The notes: generated by a model not told the origin, from the sequence alone. A stretch of DNA of 64,000 bases from Aspidiotus rigidus (GCA_035079385.1 JAVHKY010000003.1:9465501-9529500); one strand, 5' to 3'; shown: positions 37,991-51,087, counted from the first letter of the stretch. Translations and numbers: made by a program.

Positions 37991-38280
37991 ATCATAGCTC
38001 GAAGGTAGGAATTTTTCCAAGTCCCCCTCCTATCACATATAGCTCGGAAGTAGGAATTTTTCTAAGTCTCCTTCCTATCATATGGCTACAGGGTCGAAAT
38101 TTTTCTAAGACACCCTCCTATCATATATAGCCCGGAAGTAGGAATTTTTCCAAGTCCCCCTCCCCTCTCCGTGACGTCTTCAATCTCATGACGTCATCAA
38201 CCTCGCTCGCGCTCGCGGATGAAAATTTCCTGGAAGTACCCCCAACAAAAGGGATAGCGGGTTCCCCGCTAAAAAATTCT

Positions 38281-39640
38281 TACCTCCAAACTATTGAAAA
38301 AGTTTTTCAAGTGTACAATTCTACTTCATTAATTGCTTTTACAAGAGTACTTTCGGGTGTCACTCCTCCTTCAGTCGTGTCGCAACTGGAGAAGAAGGCC
38401 TTACACATGAGTTTTCATAGTACAACACTGTTATTTTATATTGGCTATAACAATTGTGTATTGTGATTGGGTCACTCTTCTGGACTAAATGCTACGTTTC
38501 TATTGGCTACCTAGTTTCCTGCAATATTATTGGCCAGGTCTGTTCTTTTTCTCTCGTCCAATCACCAGACCGAATAATTTTTCACTGTTAAATGTGATTA
38601 CATCGTTCAAGAGAATGGCTTTCTTCCTCTCTGCTTTCGCCATTTGTTCAGAGATTTCTTCTTTTCGTGTGATTCTCCATATATATGACTTCAAATATCT
38701 CCGGTCCATTGTGGTGTTCTTCGCTACAGTGTTTGCCAAACAGTGACTTGCCATCTTCTTTCTCCCTTGACTTTTCGTACCCCTTTTTCCTGGTCTCGAA
38801 TTTTCTCCCAGTCTCGCCAGTGTAGATTACCTCGCACTGCTCACAAGTGAGCTCGTAAACTCCATTCAAACTTTCCTTGTCCTTTTCTTCTGTCTGGTTA
38901 TTGCAGATTCCCTTCACCATCGGTGGGTTATTATAAGTACCCACCCATTGAACGCCTTTATCACCTTGTTTGTGTACTTTCCTATGTATGGTATCGATCC
39001 GGAGTATTTTCTCACTGTACTATCGTGAATTTCTTTCTTTGTTTCCATTTTCTCAAAAATTCCCTCCACCACACCTCTATTGTAGCCATTGGCTTCTGCG
39101 ATCTGCTTTATTATCTCGATTTCTTTCCTCTTCTCTTCATTGTTCTCGAGGACAGAAATTGCTCGATAGCAGCAGTTCTGGATTGCCGCTAACTTGTGCC
39201 TGGGGTGGTGGTAGGAGTCATTTGGGTTGATGGTGTCTTTATGCTTCGGCTTCCTATAGATGTTGTATTCTATCCTGTTGTTCTCCAGTCTAAGTGTAAG
39301 GTCCAAACAATTGATGGTCTCATTGCCTTTTTCCTCTGTGAATTTGATGGTCTTATTCATCGCATTCATTTCTAAAAGGAATAGGTTCACCTGTATATTA
39401 GTGCCTCACCACACAATCAGGATATCATCTACACATCTAGCCCAGTGTTTGATCGAGTTTCTAAACTTGCTGCCCTTCAATATCTCGTTTTCCATATCAT
39501 TCATTAATATCTTCGACAGTACTGGTGACGGCGGTGATCCAATCGCAAGCCCCTTTTCCTGGCTATACAACTAATGAAGTAGGAATGTACACTTGAAAAA
39601 ACTTTTTCAACTTTTTTGTTCTACTTACACCTCATTCACT
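38281..39640 (-). mobile_element. Penelope-like element, minus strand, with inverted terminal fragment
   Basis: On the minus strand: GSPP region and CVDDILIVW (about 39540-39420), NETINCLDLTL and HHPRHKLAAIQNCC in the 158-codon ORF 39390-38914, then LNGVYELTCEQCEVIYTGET (GIY-YIG, with YIG changed to YTG) in ORF 38944-38648, and the 3' UTR with a hammerhead-like motif. The high end (39568-39640) carries the same 3' terminal sequence on the opposite strand (ACACTTGAAAAAACTTTTTC), so the element has inverse terminal arms. RT is truncated upstream. Confidence 0.85.
38331..38387 (-). ncRNA. Hammerhead-ribozyme-like motif (copy c)
   Basis: On the minus strand: AGTTGC ... CTGAAGG, stem II region, CGAAA, palindrome AGTACT, C, then GCAATT. 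Compared with copies a and b the outer stem I changes GCAACT to GCAATT, preserving pairing as G-U. The core has one change (CUGAAGG). Confidence 0.6.
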
Positions 39641-39659
39641 CAATATGAGTTCCAATAAC

Positions 39660-40216
39660 AAGCTATTATATGATAGGAAAGGGACTTGGAAAATTTTTGA
39701 CTTCCAAGCTATGTATAATACGACCTCCAAGCTATAAATTTTAGGGGGGTGTAGGAGGGGGACTCAAAAAAAACATAGTTTATGGGGCACGTCGGATCTG
39801 AAAAATGTAGATTATGACGACACGAGGCTGACCTTTGACGTCATCAAATTGTGACGTCATAGGCGCGGACTTTGGAGCTATACATATATAATAGGAGGGG
39901 AACTTGGAAAAATGACGGCTGCCTTAACGAAATTAAACGGGGAACGCAAGGAACCTGTTTTAAAGTCAAATTGGTTTTGGTATTGAGAATTCAAACAAGC
40001 CTACACGTAGTAAAAGCTAGGAAGAAGGAGGCCTAGACCTACTAGAAACCTAGTATAAAAAAGGACGTCTTCAGTGACCTGGACCTATTTTAGGGACTTC
40101 GAAATATGTAGGTCGAGAGTCAAAATTTTCCAAGTCCCCTTCTCATCATATATATCTCGGAGGTTTAAATTTTAACAGGGAACCTGTTTTATGGGGGGCT
40201 ATTTGAGAAATCTGCC
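39660..40216. repeat. TGACGTCA-bearing repeat family
   Basis: Carries two TGACGTCA palindromes 15 bp apart (39837-39844 and 39852-39859), the TTGACTTCCAAGCTATGTAT type satellite units, and the GGGAACCTGTTTTA word that recurs at 41668 (inverse), 42470 (inverse) and 54632. Includes a CTAGGC-family fragment at about 39995-40075. Confidence 0.65.
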
Positions 40217-40261
40217 GTGCGCCGTCCGCCGTGCGCCGTCCGCCGTGCGCCGTCCAGCGAA

Positions 40262-41625
40262 AAACTTAGAAAAATTGCGACCCTCGAGCCATATATAATA
40301 GGAGAGGGACTTAGAAAAATTTCGACTCTCGAACTATATATGATAGGAGGGGGACTTAGAAAAAATTTCGACTCTCGAACTATATATGATAGGAGGGGGA
40401 CTTGGAAAAAATTTCGACTCTCGAGCCATATGTGATAGGAAGGGGACTTAGAAAAATTTCGACTCTCGAGCTATAGATGATAGAAGGGGGACTTAGAAAA
40501 ATTTCGATCCTCGAGCCATATATGATAGGAGAGGGACTTAGAAAAATTTTGACTCTCGAGCTATAGATGATAGAAGGAGGACTTAGAAAAATTTCGATCC
40601 TCGAGCCATATATGATAGGAGAGGGACTTAGAAAAATTTTGACTCTCGAGCTATATATGATAGAAGGGGGACTTAGAAAAATTTCGACTCTCGAGCTATA
40701 TGACAGGAGAGGGACTTAGAAAATTTTCGACTCTCGAGCTATATAATAGGAGAGAGAATAGGAAAAATTTTCTATATATGATAGGAGGGGAGACTTGAAA
40801 AATTTCGACTCTCGAGCTATATATGATAGAAGGGGGACTTAGAAAAATTTCGATCCTCGAGCCATATATGATAGGAGAGGGACTTAGAAAAATTTCGACT
40901 CTCGAGCTATAGATGATAGAAGGGGAACTTAGAAAAATTTCGACTCTCGAACTATATATGATAGGAGGGGGACTTGGAAAAAATTTCGACTCTCGAGCCA
41001 TATGTGATAGGAGGGGGACTTAGAAAAATTTCGACTCTCGAGCTATAGATGATAGAAGGGGGACTTAGAAAAATTTCGATCCTCGAGCCATATATGATAG
41101 GAGAGGGACTTAGAAAAATTTTGACTCTCGAGCTATAGATGATAGAAGGAGGACTTAGAAAAATTTCGATCCTCGAGCCATATATGATAGGAGAGGGACT
41201 TAGAAAAATTTTGACTCTCGAGCTATATATGATAGAAGGGGGACTTAGAAAAATTTCGACTCTCGAGCTATATGACAGGAGAGGGACTTAGAAAATTTTC
41301 GACTCTCGAGCTATATAATAGGAGAGAGAATAGGAAAAATTTTCTATATATGATAGGAGGGGAGACTTGAAAAATTTCGACTCTCGAGCTATATATGATA
41401 GAAGGGGGACTTAGAAAAATTTCGATCCTCGAGCCATATATGATAGGAGAGGGACTTAGAAAAATTTCGACTCTCGAGCTATAGATGATAGAAGGGGAAC
41501 TTAGAAAAATTTCGACTCTCGAGCTATATATGATAGGAGGGGGACTTGGAAAAATTTCGACTCTCGAGCCATATATGATAGGAGAGGGACTTGAAAAAAT
41601 TTCGACTGTCGAGCTATATATGATC
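40262..41625. repeat. 44-45 bp satellite array with 572-bp higher-order repeat
   Basis: About thirty tandem units of the form GACTCTCGAGCTATATATGA TAGGAGGGGGACTTAGAAAAATTTC. Variant units recur in the same order: the marker CTCTCGAACTATATATGA is at 40372 and 40944, and GGAGAGAGAATAGG is at 40749 and 41321, each 572 bp apart (13 units). The two higher-order copies are almost identical. Unit variants also occur scattered at 37.6-38.2, 41.7-42.4, 54.7 and 57.7 kb and inside the modular elements A and B. Confidence 0.9.
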
Positions 41626-41629
41626 TAGG

Positions 41630-42480
41630 CTTCCTTGAATTTTCAATACCAAATCTCATTCGAATCATAAAACAGGTTCCCTGCGTTCCTCGTTTAACTT
41701 CGTTAAGGAAGCCGTCATTTTTTCAAGTTCCCCTCCTATCATATATATCTCGAGAGTCGAAATTTTCCAAGTTTTTTGCCGGACGGCGCACGGCGATTTT
41801 CTCAAAAAAAAAAAAACATAAAACAGGTTCCCTTTTAAAAACTGATCTATGACGTCATCAGATTGTGACGTCACAGATCTCGACATTAGAACTACATGTG
41901 ATAGGAGGAGAGACTTGCAGAAATTTCAACTTCCAAGCTACATATGATAGGAGGGGCTTAAAAAAATGTTTATCTTCAAGCTCTATATAATAGGAAAGGG
42001 ACTCGGAAAAATTTTGACCTCCAAGCTATATATGACAGGAGAGGGACTTGGAATCCAATCTATATATGATACGACCCCCAAGCTATATATGATGGGGAGG
42101 TAGGAGAGGGACTTGGAAAAAACCTGTTTATGGGGTAAGTGGGATTTAAAAAATGTATAATTGTTATGTCAAAAGACTAACCTGTGACATCACAGGCCCA
42201 GACTTTGGAGCTACACATGATAGGAGGGAAACGGAAAATTTTCGAGCTCCGAGCTTTGCCCGCCGGCGGACGGTGGACGTTTTTCCGACCTCCCCCCCCC
42301 CCCCCACGATAAAACAAGTTCTTCGTTAGAATTTTGACGTTTGAGATATATATAATAGCAGGGGGACTTACAGGGGAGCTTAGAAAATTTTCGAGCTCCG
42401 AGCTTTGCCGGCCAGCCGGACGGCGGATAGCGGGCGTTTTTCCCGAAAAATCCCCTGATAAAACAGGTTCCCTGTGAAAA
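41630..42480. repeat. TGACGTCA-bearing repeat family with satellite units, right block
   Basis: Contains TGACGTCA at 41850-41857 and 41866-41873, AAAACAGGTTCCCT three times, inverted-orientation satellite units, a G/C-rich segment ending in CCGCCGGCGGACGG-like words, and a C-run at 42294-42305. The ORF of 128 codons on the minus strand is made of these repeats. Confidence 0.65.
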
Positions 42481-42589
42481 CGTTGGATGAGACTTCCTTT
42501 GCTAGGCAAGTTTTCCTTGCAGTTCAACTGTGTCTTCCACCCTTTTGGTTTCCGGCCGGCCATTACAATCCCAATAAAGTGAAAAGTTT

Positions 42590-43080
42590 ATCTGTTGAAT
42601 TAAAGGACCCTACTCCCATAGCTCAGAAAAGTAATGTATACAACATAGCCTGCAATGATTGACCTGCAGTCCACATAGGGATGACTGACCCTCAGCTCCA
42701 AATTAGAGCGGTTGAGCATAAGAAAGCGTGGGAGAAGGGTACTTGGGTCAGTCGGCCTTTGCCGATCATTTAATCAAAAGTGGCCACAGGTTCAAAGAGG
42801 GGTCTCAGGCCGTCCTCCATAGGGAGGATTCGTGTTTTAAACTCTCGAAGATATTGAAATTATTCGACACCGGAATGACGAAAACATTATCGTTTTAAAC
42901 AGGTATATTCCTGACGAGGGTTTGATCGAATTAGTCTATGAGAATGATTCACATTTCGATGACTCGCTGGTTCAATCATGATCTTCGTTCATTCCCTCTG
43001 TTTTCGTTGGTGAAGGGTTTAGTCACTCTCTTTCGATCGTTCTTTGAAGATGGTTGTTAACCGAAAGCGCTTGAAATAAT
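42590..43080 (+). pseudogene. PLE GIY-YIG C-terminus and 3' end (right partner of 37745-37990)
   Basis: Encodes a decayed GIY-YIG region (VYNIACND, VHIGMTDPQLQIRAVEHKKA, then ADHLIKSGHRFKEGSQAVLH) with a stop after NIACND and several shifts, then the C-terminal YIPDEG-type and ENDSHFDDSLVQS peptides, and a 3' UTR with a hammerhead-like motif. Orientation is opposite to the related end at 37.75-37.99 kb. Confidence 0.8.
43039..43075 (+). ncRNA. Hammerhead-like motif (copy e)
   Basis: GTTC, TTTGAAGA, stem II GGTT-GTT-AACC, GAAA, palindrome AGCGCT, T, GAAA. The core is one base off (U for C3). Stem II is a perfect 4-bp hairpin and the inner stem I can pair (TTC/GAA). Confidence 0.55.
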
Positions 43081-45247
43081 TTATTAGTTTTTTCCTATTT
43101 AAATCATTATTTACGAAACTGAAAATTAAATGTTTTCATTTTCGCCTCCATATTCTGCATAGAACAACATTCTGTAGGCCCATTGGGATTTTTCGGACTC
43201 CATCCCCCGCATGTTTTTCATCCAGAAACTAGTTTAACTCCATCTCTATGCAGTAGGAAGTTATTTCTATTCATTGCTTTCTAGACGAAAGGGAAATTAC
43301 GGACTACATTAACACTGTATACCGCCTAATGATTCTTCAGACTGCATACGCACGTCATTAATATTCTGATATTTTATCGCACGATAGATTTACGTGCGAA
43401 AGTGATATTACCAAAATATTCGTTATTTTTTCACCTCCGTTATGTCCGAGATAAGACTACCTCTCTCCGTCAGTTTTATCGTCATTTTTGAAATATGTGA
43501 ATCACGATTTTACGTGGTATATCAATTTGTTAGATGATGACTCTCTTTCCTGCTATCTCTATACAAATAAAATATACTCGTTCACATCAGGAAAGAATAT
43601 TGATTAATTTTGAAACGTTTTACCGAGATTCCGACGTAGACAAAATAACTTAGCGTAGGTACTGGATTCAGCACGATGCGCACACCGACTACTGCTATTT
43701 AGAAGAACAAATTTTAAAAACCAGTCTTCTGCCTCAGGTTTCGAACGCGTAATTATGTCGATCGATAGGTATCGCTTCTCAAAATACCGGAATTAATTTA
43801 GTCGTTGATTGGACCGCCTTTTGCTTCGTACTTGTAAATTCATATTGCAAATATGTAGTCGCTAATCTATGAGCTCGAGTTCCCTTAAGTTTTAATTTAA
43901 AAAAACATATTAAGAATGGGTTAGTTTTTGTTCTACTCTCGGTATTGAAACTGAAAGAGAAATTCAATCAGGCCTAAAGAAAACATTCTCAATCTTTTGT
44001 TGTCAAAGTCCAGTTAATGAGTGCGATACTTATTCCATACTAACCTATTTCAAATATATATACAGAAACTGAGTAAGTAGCAAGTATTATTGGATTTCGC
44101 TCCCAACTCCGTGCTGTAGAGCTGATGACCTGTTCTGTGCATACTATTCCAAAATCCAAGTAACGGTAGAAAAACAAAGAAAAAAGAAATAATAAAAAGA
44201 CAACGTCTGTCGTCGTCGTTGTCGTCGTCGTCGGCGCATTTTTTAAAAGGAATAACAAACTAACCAGTTCTTATGAGTTACGTTATTAGCGTATTGCAAT
44301 AGCCTGGCGAGAGAGACAGAGAGAGAAAATATATATACGAGTATATATAGGTAATTCTGTACATTCATCGAGTGATGATATCGGTGAAACGTTGTTCGCA
44401 AAGGACGACGAAAATGAATATATCGTTCACATAATGTTAAAATTAGCCGAAGCATTGTAAAAAATAAGCGAATGTGGATATAATTATTAAAGAAAACATC
44501 CGTTAACTAATAGCGGTCTGTAAGCTCCGCTACTGATCCAAGAGTGTCAGTTTGAAATGGAACTCGGTCGAATATAGTTTGTAATGAGATAGAAAAAATA
44601 GGAGAAAGAGAGAAGAATGAAAAAGAAAATCGAGTCACAACGATCTATCAGAAGACGGAGAACAGTTATCACAGATATCAACTGGTTTGCTACAATACTT
44701 CACGTGGGACATTTTTATGATTTTTCTTTCGACTTCCGCTTTCATTCGCGTGTCGTAAAAAAGGGGGAAATAGGTTTTTCTGGTGCGAACATAGAAGTGG
44801 GTACTCTATGCCACAAAAATTTGGTAAAAATACGCGCATGTATACCCAGTGTCCTCAGAATCCTAGTTTCATGGAGCAAAAAGAAGTCGAGTTCTGCTTT
44901 TATTTGGCTAAAATATTGATGTAGATGTACGTTTGGAAAAATCAAAGAGAAAGGCCAATGAATAACTTGCTATAGGGAGGGGGCTGGTAATGAGGTTCAG
45001 TAAGCTTGTTGATTCATTTATCTAGAAAATATCAAAAGTGCCATCGACAGCCGATACACCAATGACCGGGAAGCATCACTACACAATTTGATAGGAGAAC
45101 ATAAAACTGACATTTATGAAACAATGAAGTGTATTTATTTTAGTTGGTGATTGACGAACGTGAGTCCACGTAATTATATACTTACAAATGTATTATCCAA
45201 GATTCAAGATTCAATATTATAGATAGGCGCGTGCAGAATTAGGTATA

Positions 45248-45280
<33 letters not shown>

Positions 45281-46820
45281 CTGTTGAAAGGTCTTTAGGC
45301 GATATTATACCTACAATAATGATTTATAAATAGATAAGTGATTTTAATATATTTTATATTATTATCTACTGTTTCTTCCTTCAGATAAAAATATTTCGAG
45401 TTTATGCACTTACACATGCACCGTGTTTGATACATTGATAAGGTGGGATAAAATTGTTCTATAGGACCGTTAATATAGGCTTATCTAAAAGAAACCTATT
45501 TTTCTAGATTCAATCAAATACACTAAACGACCAAATGAATACCGAAAACTCCGCTGAAAATTGTTGTACTCTAACGGTAAGGATTATCCCTAACTGACAG
45601 TGTTATTTGAATCGCTAGTGGCGCTGCGGTTGGGATTAGTAAGTTACGATTTAACATTGCGGTAAATGGGAAACAGCAACGAGCGATAAAGCTCAATGAT
45701 TGTATTTCTTATGGAGTTTCTGGTATTGGTAATTTGGTGTATTGATTGATTCAATGCAGAGTAATATTTACAATACATACATCAAATTCAGCGAAGGACG
45801 AGTTCTTGTGAAATTGAATGGTAATACTTAATCATCTCTAGATATTCTCAAAAATGGGATGTAGAGCTAAGACACTTTGTTGGGAGATGATATAATTGGA
45901 CTTCATCTTGTTGTAGGATTAAGTCTCAAATTGATAGCTGCATTTGCATCTAAGACTTGCATACGAGTCTGAATTTTTGGTGTAAAATAATATCATCCAC
46001 ATACGGATGCAGCCATCAGCTGTAGATGTAATCACCCCTATACAAGATGGAATCTGATTATAGTGTATCTCCTGTTATATAGCGTCTCTATTTTTACTTT
46101 TTTTTTTCTAATGCTTCAATTACAATATGTTATATTAACATGCTACAGTTTACTAATAAGATAGTGAAGCCAAAAAGATCAATTACGGTAAGACTTTTTC
46201 TACTTGACAAAATCCTCCCAAATAAATTGACTAATCAAGAGCCTATCTATTGACTACATATTATAGCCTATTTCTCAACAGAAAAATAAATAAAAATTAC
46301 TCATTTGGGCTGGACAACGCTAGTATTGCGCACAACAAAATCCGGACAATCGGACGGTAATATGTGAAAACCAACCAAGTGCCAAAATCACAATCTGGAG
46401 AAAAGTAACTTTGAAGTACTTTGTCACTTGATCGGGTTTTGCCGTTTTGCATTTTGCCGTCCAATTGATGGGAAGATTTTCTTACATTAAAATGAATCAA
46501 TTTCTATAAGAGAGGATGACATTGTAAAAAATTTCACGCTGTACAAATTTTGGTCTCTTGAATTTTTTGCCGAGTGGCTTTGTTTCCAACTTTATGAGAA
46601 TATTCGATAATATGAGTATTCAAATGGATTCTATAAATTCAATTCGGCCGATTTTAACGCTCCTAGTGGATGGCTGACTCAAATTACTGCCGTGCAAACA
46701 ACAAAATTTAATAATGTTAGACAAACGACAAAGATGAAGTATTTATGATCAACAGAAATAATCTTACATCGTCCGTATTTTGACTGACTTTTTCCAGTGT
46801 AATTATCATTCTACAAATCA
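43081..46820. other. No gene recognised; microsatellites only
   Basis: Holds a GTC tandem repeat at about 44207-44236 and an A-run of about 26 at 45256-45281. Small ORFs (up to 100 codons at 44617) have no recognisable domain. The left flank of the gypsy relic lies at the end of the stretch, and I found no LTR there. Confidence 0.5.
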
Positions 46821-46825
46821 CAGTT

Positions 46826-48962
46826 TGAAATTGCAGCTCAACTCAATAGATGGGATGACAAAGCCAAGGCTGGTAATTTGGTTGTCAGCCTGAGAGGAGC
46901 TGCACTACAGCTGTTGTCCAACATTGCTGAGGATGACAAGAAGAATTACCAAAAGTTGGTTGAGGTCCTTGAACAATGTTTTGGTCAAGCTCACTTGGCT
47001 CCCATCAGAAGAAGAGAACTGAAATACCACCGACAGAACCGTGGAGAAAGTCTTCAGGTATTTTCAAGTGAAATTCTCAAATTAACTCAACAAGCTTACC
47101 CAGAAGCTACTGTATCAGCCATTGAATAAACTGCGCTTGAGGCATTCATTGATGGAATATTTGACTGGGAGGTTCAGAGTCAAGTTTGCATTGCGCATTG
47201 CAAAACCTTGAAAGAAGCATTATCCTTTGCCCTGGAAGTAGAAGCTGCAAGAAAGGCGTCTCGTAGACAAGGTTCCACAGTTTTGAAGCAAACAAAGGTT
47301 GGACCAACTGGAGACAAACGTCGATGCTACCACTGTGATGAAGAGGTTCACATCAAGCCCAATTACCCTAAGTGGAAATCACTGCAATGTCTTCGTATCA
47401 GGATGGAATGATAGCATTGGACGTAATATAGACATGTGCATAGACTGTGCTGCTACTAGTTCAGTTATCAAGATACAATTGGTCAAGGACATCCCAGGCC
47501 TATCCATTAATTGGAGAGAAAAGTACCGCCTCAAGACTACCATGGGTGAACAAGCTTGGACCAAGGGCACTGTTGAAGTATCTATCAAGATTTTCTCAAA
47601 GGTAATAACTGGAAAATTCATCCTTGCTGATATCAAAGATGACTGTATTCTGGGCCTGGATTTAATGCGAAAGTATGGGTTGATTATTGATCTGAAGCAT
47701 GACCTTTTAAGAAGTCCCTGTGGAGATATGCCACTTTATGAGTTGGAAGCCTACGATCGTCTCCTCCAGACCAAAGTTGAAGAAGAACTAAGCACTGTTG
47801 TCAATGAAGTGAAGAAAGAAGTCTCAGTCAAATCCATACAACTAGGTTCCAATGTGGATATGAGAAATGCTCAACAACGGGATAAAGATATTTCAGTCAT
47901 CTTAGCCTGGAAGGAGAAAGGTGAACGACCAGTCTGGCAGGATATCAGCTCACAGTCGGTAAATTTAAAGATCTTATGGTCACAATGGGACTCGCTTCAA
48001 GTAGAAAGTGGAATTGTTTACCGGATCTGGGAAACCACAGATGGCAGATCACACCGGCGCCAACTACTGATACCTGAAGCACTTGTACCAGATGTCTTGA
48101 AGAGTGTTCATGATGACGCATCTGGTAGTCATCTTGGAATAACAAAAACATTGGCCAAGATTTGGGAACGGTTTTACTGGCCAGCCTATAGAAGTGATGT
48201 AGAGGGTTGGATTCAATGTTGTAGAGCATATAATGCCAGTAAGGGTCCCAATACTAGGGGCCGAGCTAAGATGCAAATCTACAATGTGAGATACCCTTTT
48301 GAACGGATTGCGGTAGATATCTCAGGACCATTTCCAGAAACTGACCAAGGTAATCGTTATATTCCAGTGGTGGGAGATTATTTCAGCAAATGGATGGATG
48401 TTTACCCACTGCCAAATTATGAAGCCGTCACTGTTGCAACAGCGCTGGTGGAAAACTGGATCTCGAGGTTTGGAGTACCTCTGGAGTTACACTCAGACCA
48501 GGGAAGAAACTTTGAATCCCAGGTATTTGGAAAGTAGTTAAGCTGATGGGATTGAGGAAAACTCGTACACCACTCCACCCACAATCTGATGGTATGGTTG
48601 AGAGGTTCAACAAAACAATAGACCAATTCCTATCCAAAGTAATTGATAGTGACCAGCGAAATTGGGACAAGCTACTTCCATTGTTCCTGCAAGCCTATCA
48701 GTCTTCAATCCATGAGAGCACCAAAGAAACACCTGCAAAAATCATTTTTGGAAGAGAACTTCGATTGCCGTGTGATTTGGAGCTGGGCACCCCTCTACAG
48801 CCACCTCAAGAAGTTAAGCCATTTACGCAAGAACTGAAGAACCGACTTAAGCAGGTACATGAGTTGGTCAGAGAAAATTTAGAGGTTGCTAGCGACCGGA
48901 TGAAGGCACGCTATAACATCTGTGCAGATGAAACGAAAAAGTTTCTATATGGAACGCCTTGA
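46826..48962 (+). pseudogene. Ty3/gypsy retrotransposon relic: gag fragment, protease, integrase; RT/RNase H missing
   Basis: The gag segment (46826-47385) includes LRGAALQLLSNI, a stop at 47127 and a zinc-knuckle remnant CYHCDEEVHIKPNY whose last Cys is Tyr. The frame moves by one into the 412-codon ORF (47299-48537): an aspartic-protease-like CIDCAATSSVI and ILGLDLMRKYGL, then, with no RT or RNase H, the pre-integrase stretch AQQRDKDISVILAWK and integrase: the HHCC region (SHLGITKT...QCCRAY, last Cys again Tyr), DISGPF and HSDQGRNF. A stop at 48535 and a shift lead into 48546-48962, with DGMVERFNKT supplying the catalytic Glu. Dead copy; no LTRs seen. Confidence 0.85.
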
Positions 48963-48965
48963 GAG

Positions 48966-51085
48966 AATGCTACGCTAAAGAGGATAAGGGATGGATCACC
49001 TCTTACTCCGAGACTTCTTTTGTATGGAGCTGAGTTGGGTTCACATATTCTCAAGTGCCTGTATGTGAGAAATACACGACACATGATCTTTTTTTTGTTT
49101 TTTTAATTTAAAAGGGTCTGATTCACTAGATAGGACATCGTTCTATCAGTTACAGAGTTCAAAAAACTGTTAGTTGAATGTGGAACTCCATTGAAGCCCG
49201 AATAGATCTTAATTTATCACTTTGGCTTAGGTACAATGATGCTAGGGGTAGAATTGTAGTTTTTTTAGAACTTGTTACCTTAGGCTTGTTTATACTTTGC
49301 ATATTCAGTACTAAACAATGAATTGATATTATTTTACTGTCCTAAAATATTACTGTTTGTTCGGGTTACAGTTCTTAGGTCCTTCTATGTAACAGCTGTA
49401 CGTAGGTATAGTGAATATGCCAATAAAAATAGGACAACAAAGCAGTGATTTACTATTTTTGAAAATCAATTAACACATTTATGGAGACGAATGTTGTATA
49501 CAGGGGGAAAACGTAAATAAATCGAAGAAGACGAAGAATAAAAGAAGTAAAATATACGTAATAAGTTTATAATAACATAGTTGTACTCTGAAACTGCATG
49601 TGCTAACAGTAATTATAGTCGAGTATAACATTAGCTGCATAAGAATTAGGCTGCCGGCAATAGATGGCTGGCTAAATGATTTATTGCCTTGTAAATCAGG
49701 ATCTGGTAGTTCGGATGCGTTTTCTCGACGATGTATATGCTGTAGGAGGCGAGATAACGATAAATTTTTAACGGGTCTGCCTGCCCTGCCCAAGGTAGAC
49801 TATATGAGTGTGAATAAAACACCAAAACGACTCGCGGCGATCGGGATCGAGCATCGAATGTCGGCTGAATGATGGTAAAAGTATCGTGATGCACTTTCAG
49901 ACTTACCTTTTCTGAATGAATTTACATTAATTTTCTTCTTTTTGACGTCGTTGAGCGCTGGAATTGAACTTTTGGACCAGCAAAAGTTCTCGGCAGTTCG
50001 GATAATAGATGTCGCTGTCCATCCACAACACGTTATGCTTTACGCGCATACCTGTGAACCAAACAAAAAAAAAAAAAATTTACTCTTGTGAAATTTTCTC
50101 ATGCATCGCGCGCCGATGTCCCGTTGAATAATTCATTAAAATTATCAATCACAAATCATGTAAATGTTTTTATCATTGTTTGTTCATCGAGTCGCGCTTT
50201 CACACATTTCCATCAAGATTGTAAACTTGTAATTTGAAACTCCTACTGTAATACGGCGTTGTATTTACGAATAGATACATCTTAGAGATTCATGCTCGAT
50301 ATTAACGCCGCGCCGTCCGTCGCCGTTCTACATTCGGACCGTGCAGTACGTGTGAACACTTACATTTTATATGCTACTGCCCAAATCGAATTCAGCAATT
50401 GGTTCATATGGTTGGCAAAATATAGAACGTCGCGTCGCATCAGTCTAGCGATGGCAAACCGGAAACTAGTTTTTGTAGCGAATTAGTTTCCAGGTTTCAG
50501 ATTAAACATCGTTATATACCGCTTATCGTCGTTTGATAAAGCGCTCATAAAGATTCGAATGGTTTAGCCCGGATGCGAATACGGGTGGCCGTTATTTTTA
50601 TTGTTATTAGCTTTAATTAAAAACAGGTTCCTTTAACAAATTATAATACGCGGTAATAAACCAAGAAAAGGGAAAGATGCCGAAAAAAGCCATAGCGAAA
50701 GCAATCGACCAGAAAAGAAGACCATTACCGAGATCATAACGTGCGCAAAGTTATCCTAATAACCCCTTCAATCCCACTTAGTTTTTCCTTTGATATTGGA
50801 TTTTTCTGTAAAAATCGTAGGTAGGTACCTATCAAAAGTTCATAGGAAAAAATATTTGCCCACTCGAATCAAATTATGTTGGTGTACAACGTATCTATTA
50901 TTGTTATCATTGCTTGGTTGGTTCTTGCAGACCTTTTATAAATCATCGACCTATGCAAAATCAAGTTTTTTACGAGCTTTAGTATAACATCTCGAACTAC
51001 AACGATTTTGACCAATGACAGCCAATAATTTACTAAAAAATAATATGTTAATATACTGAGGGTAAATTATATCACAGTGAATAAT
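48966..51085. other. No gene recognised
   Basis: AT-rich sequence with ORFs under 105 codons, none with a known domain. No second LTR of the gypsy relic could be recognised. Confidence 0.5.
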
Positions 51086-51087
51086 TT

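Larger units (their letters stand above)
37300..38280. repeat. TGACGTCA-bearing repeat family with satellite units, left block
   Basis: A mixture of satellite-like units (AGTCCCCCTCCTATCATATA, AGCTCGAGAGTCGAAA) and segments with CRE-like TGACGTCA palindromes (37374-37381, 38189-38196). Interrupted by the inverted PLE end at 37745-37990. Ends with the CCCCAACAAAAGGGATAGCG and GGTTCCCCGCTAAAAAA segment. Confidence 0.7.

Noticed and set aside
42177..42563. 128-codon minus ORF rich in basic residues and a glycine run
   Set aside because: Built of the TGACGTCA repeat family and a C-run.
46100..49450. LTRs of the gypsy relic
   Set aside because: A purine-rich AAAAGGGTCTG is at 49111, but I could not find a matching repeat on the left.
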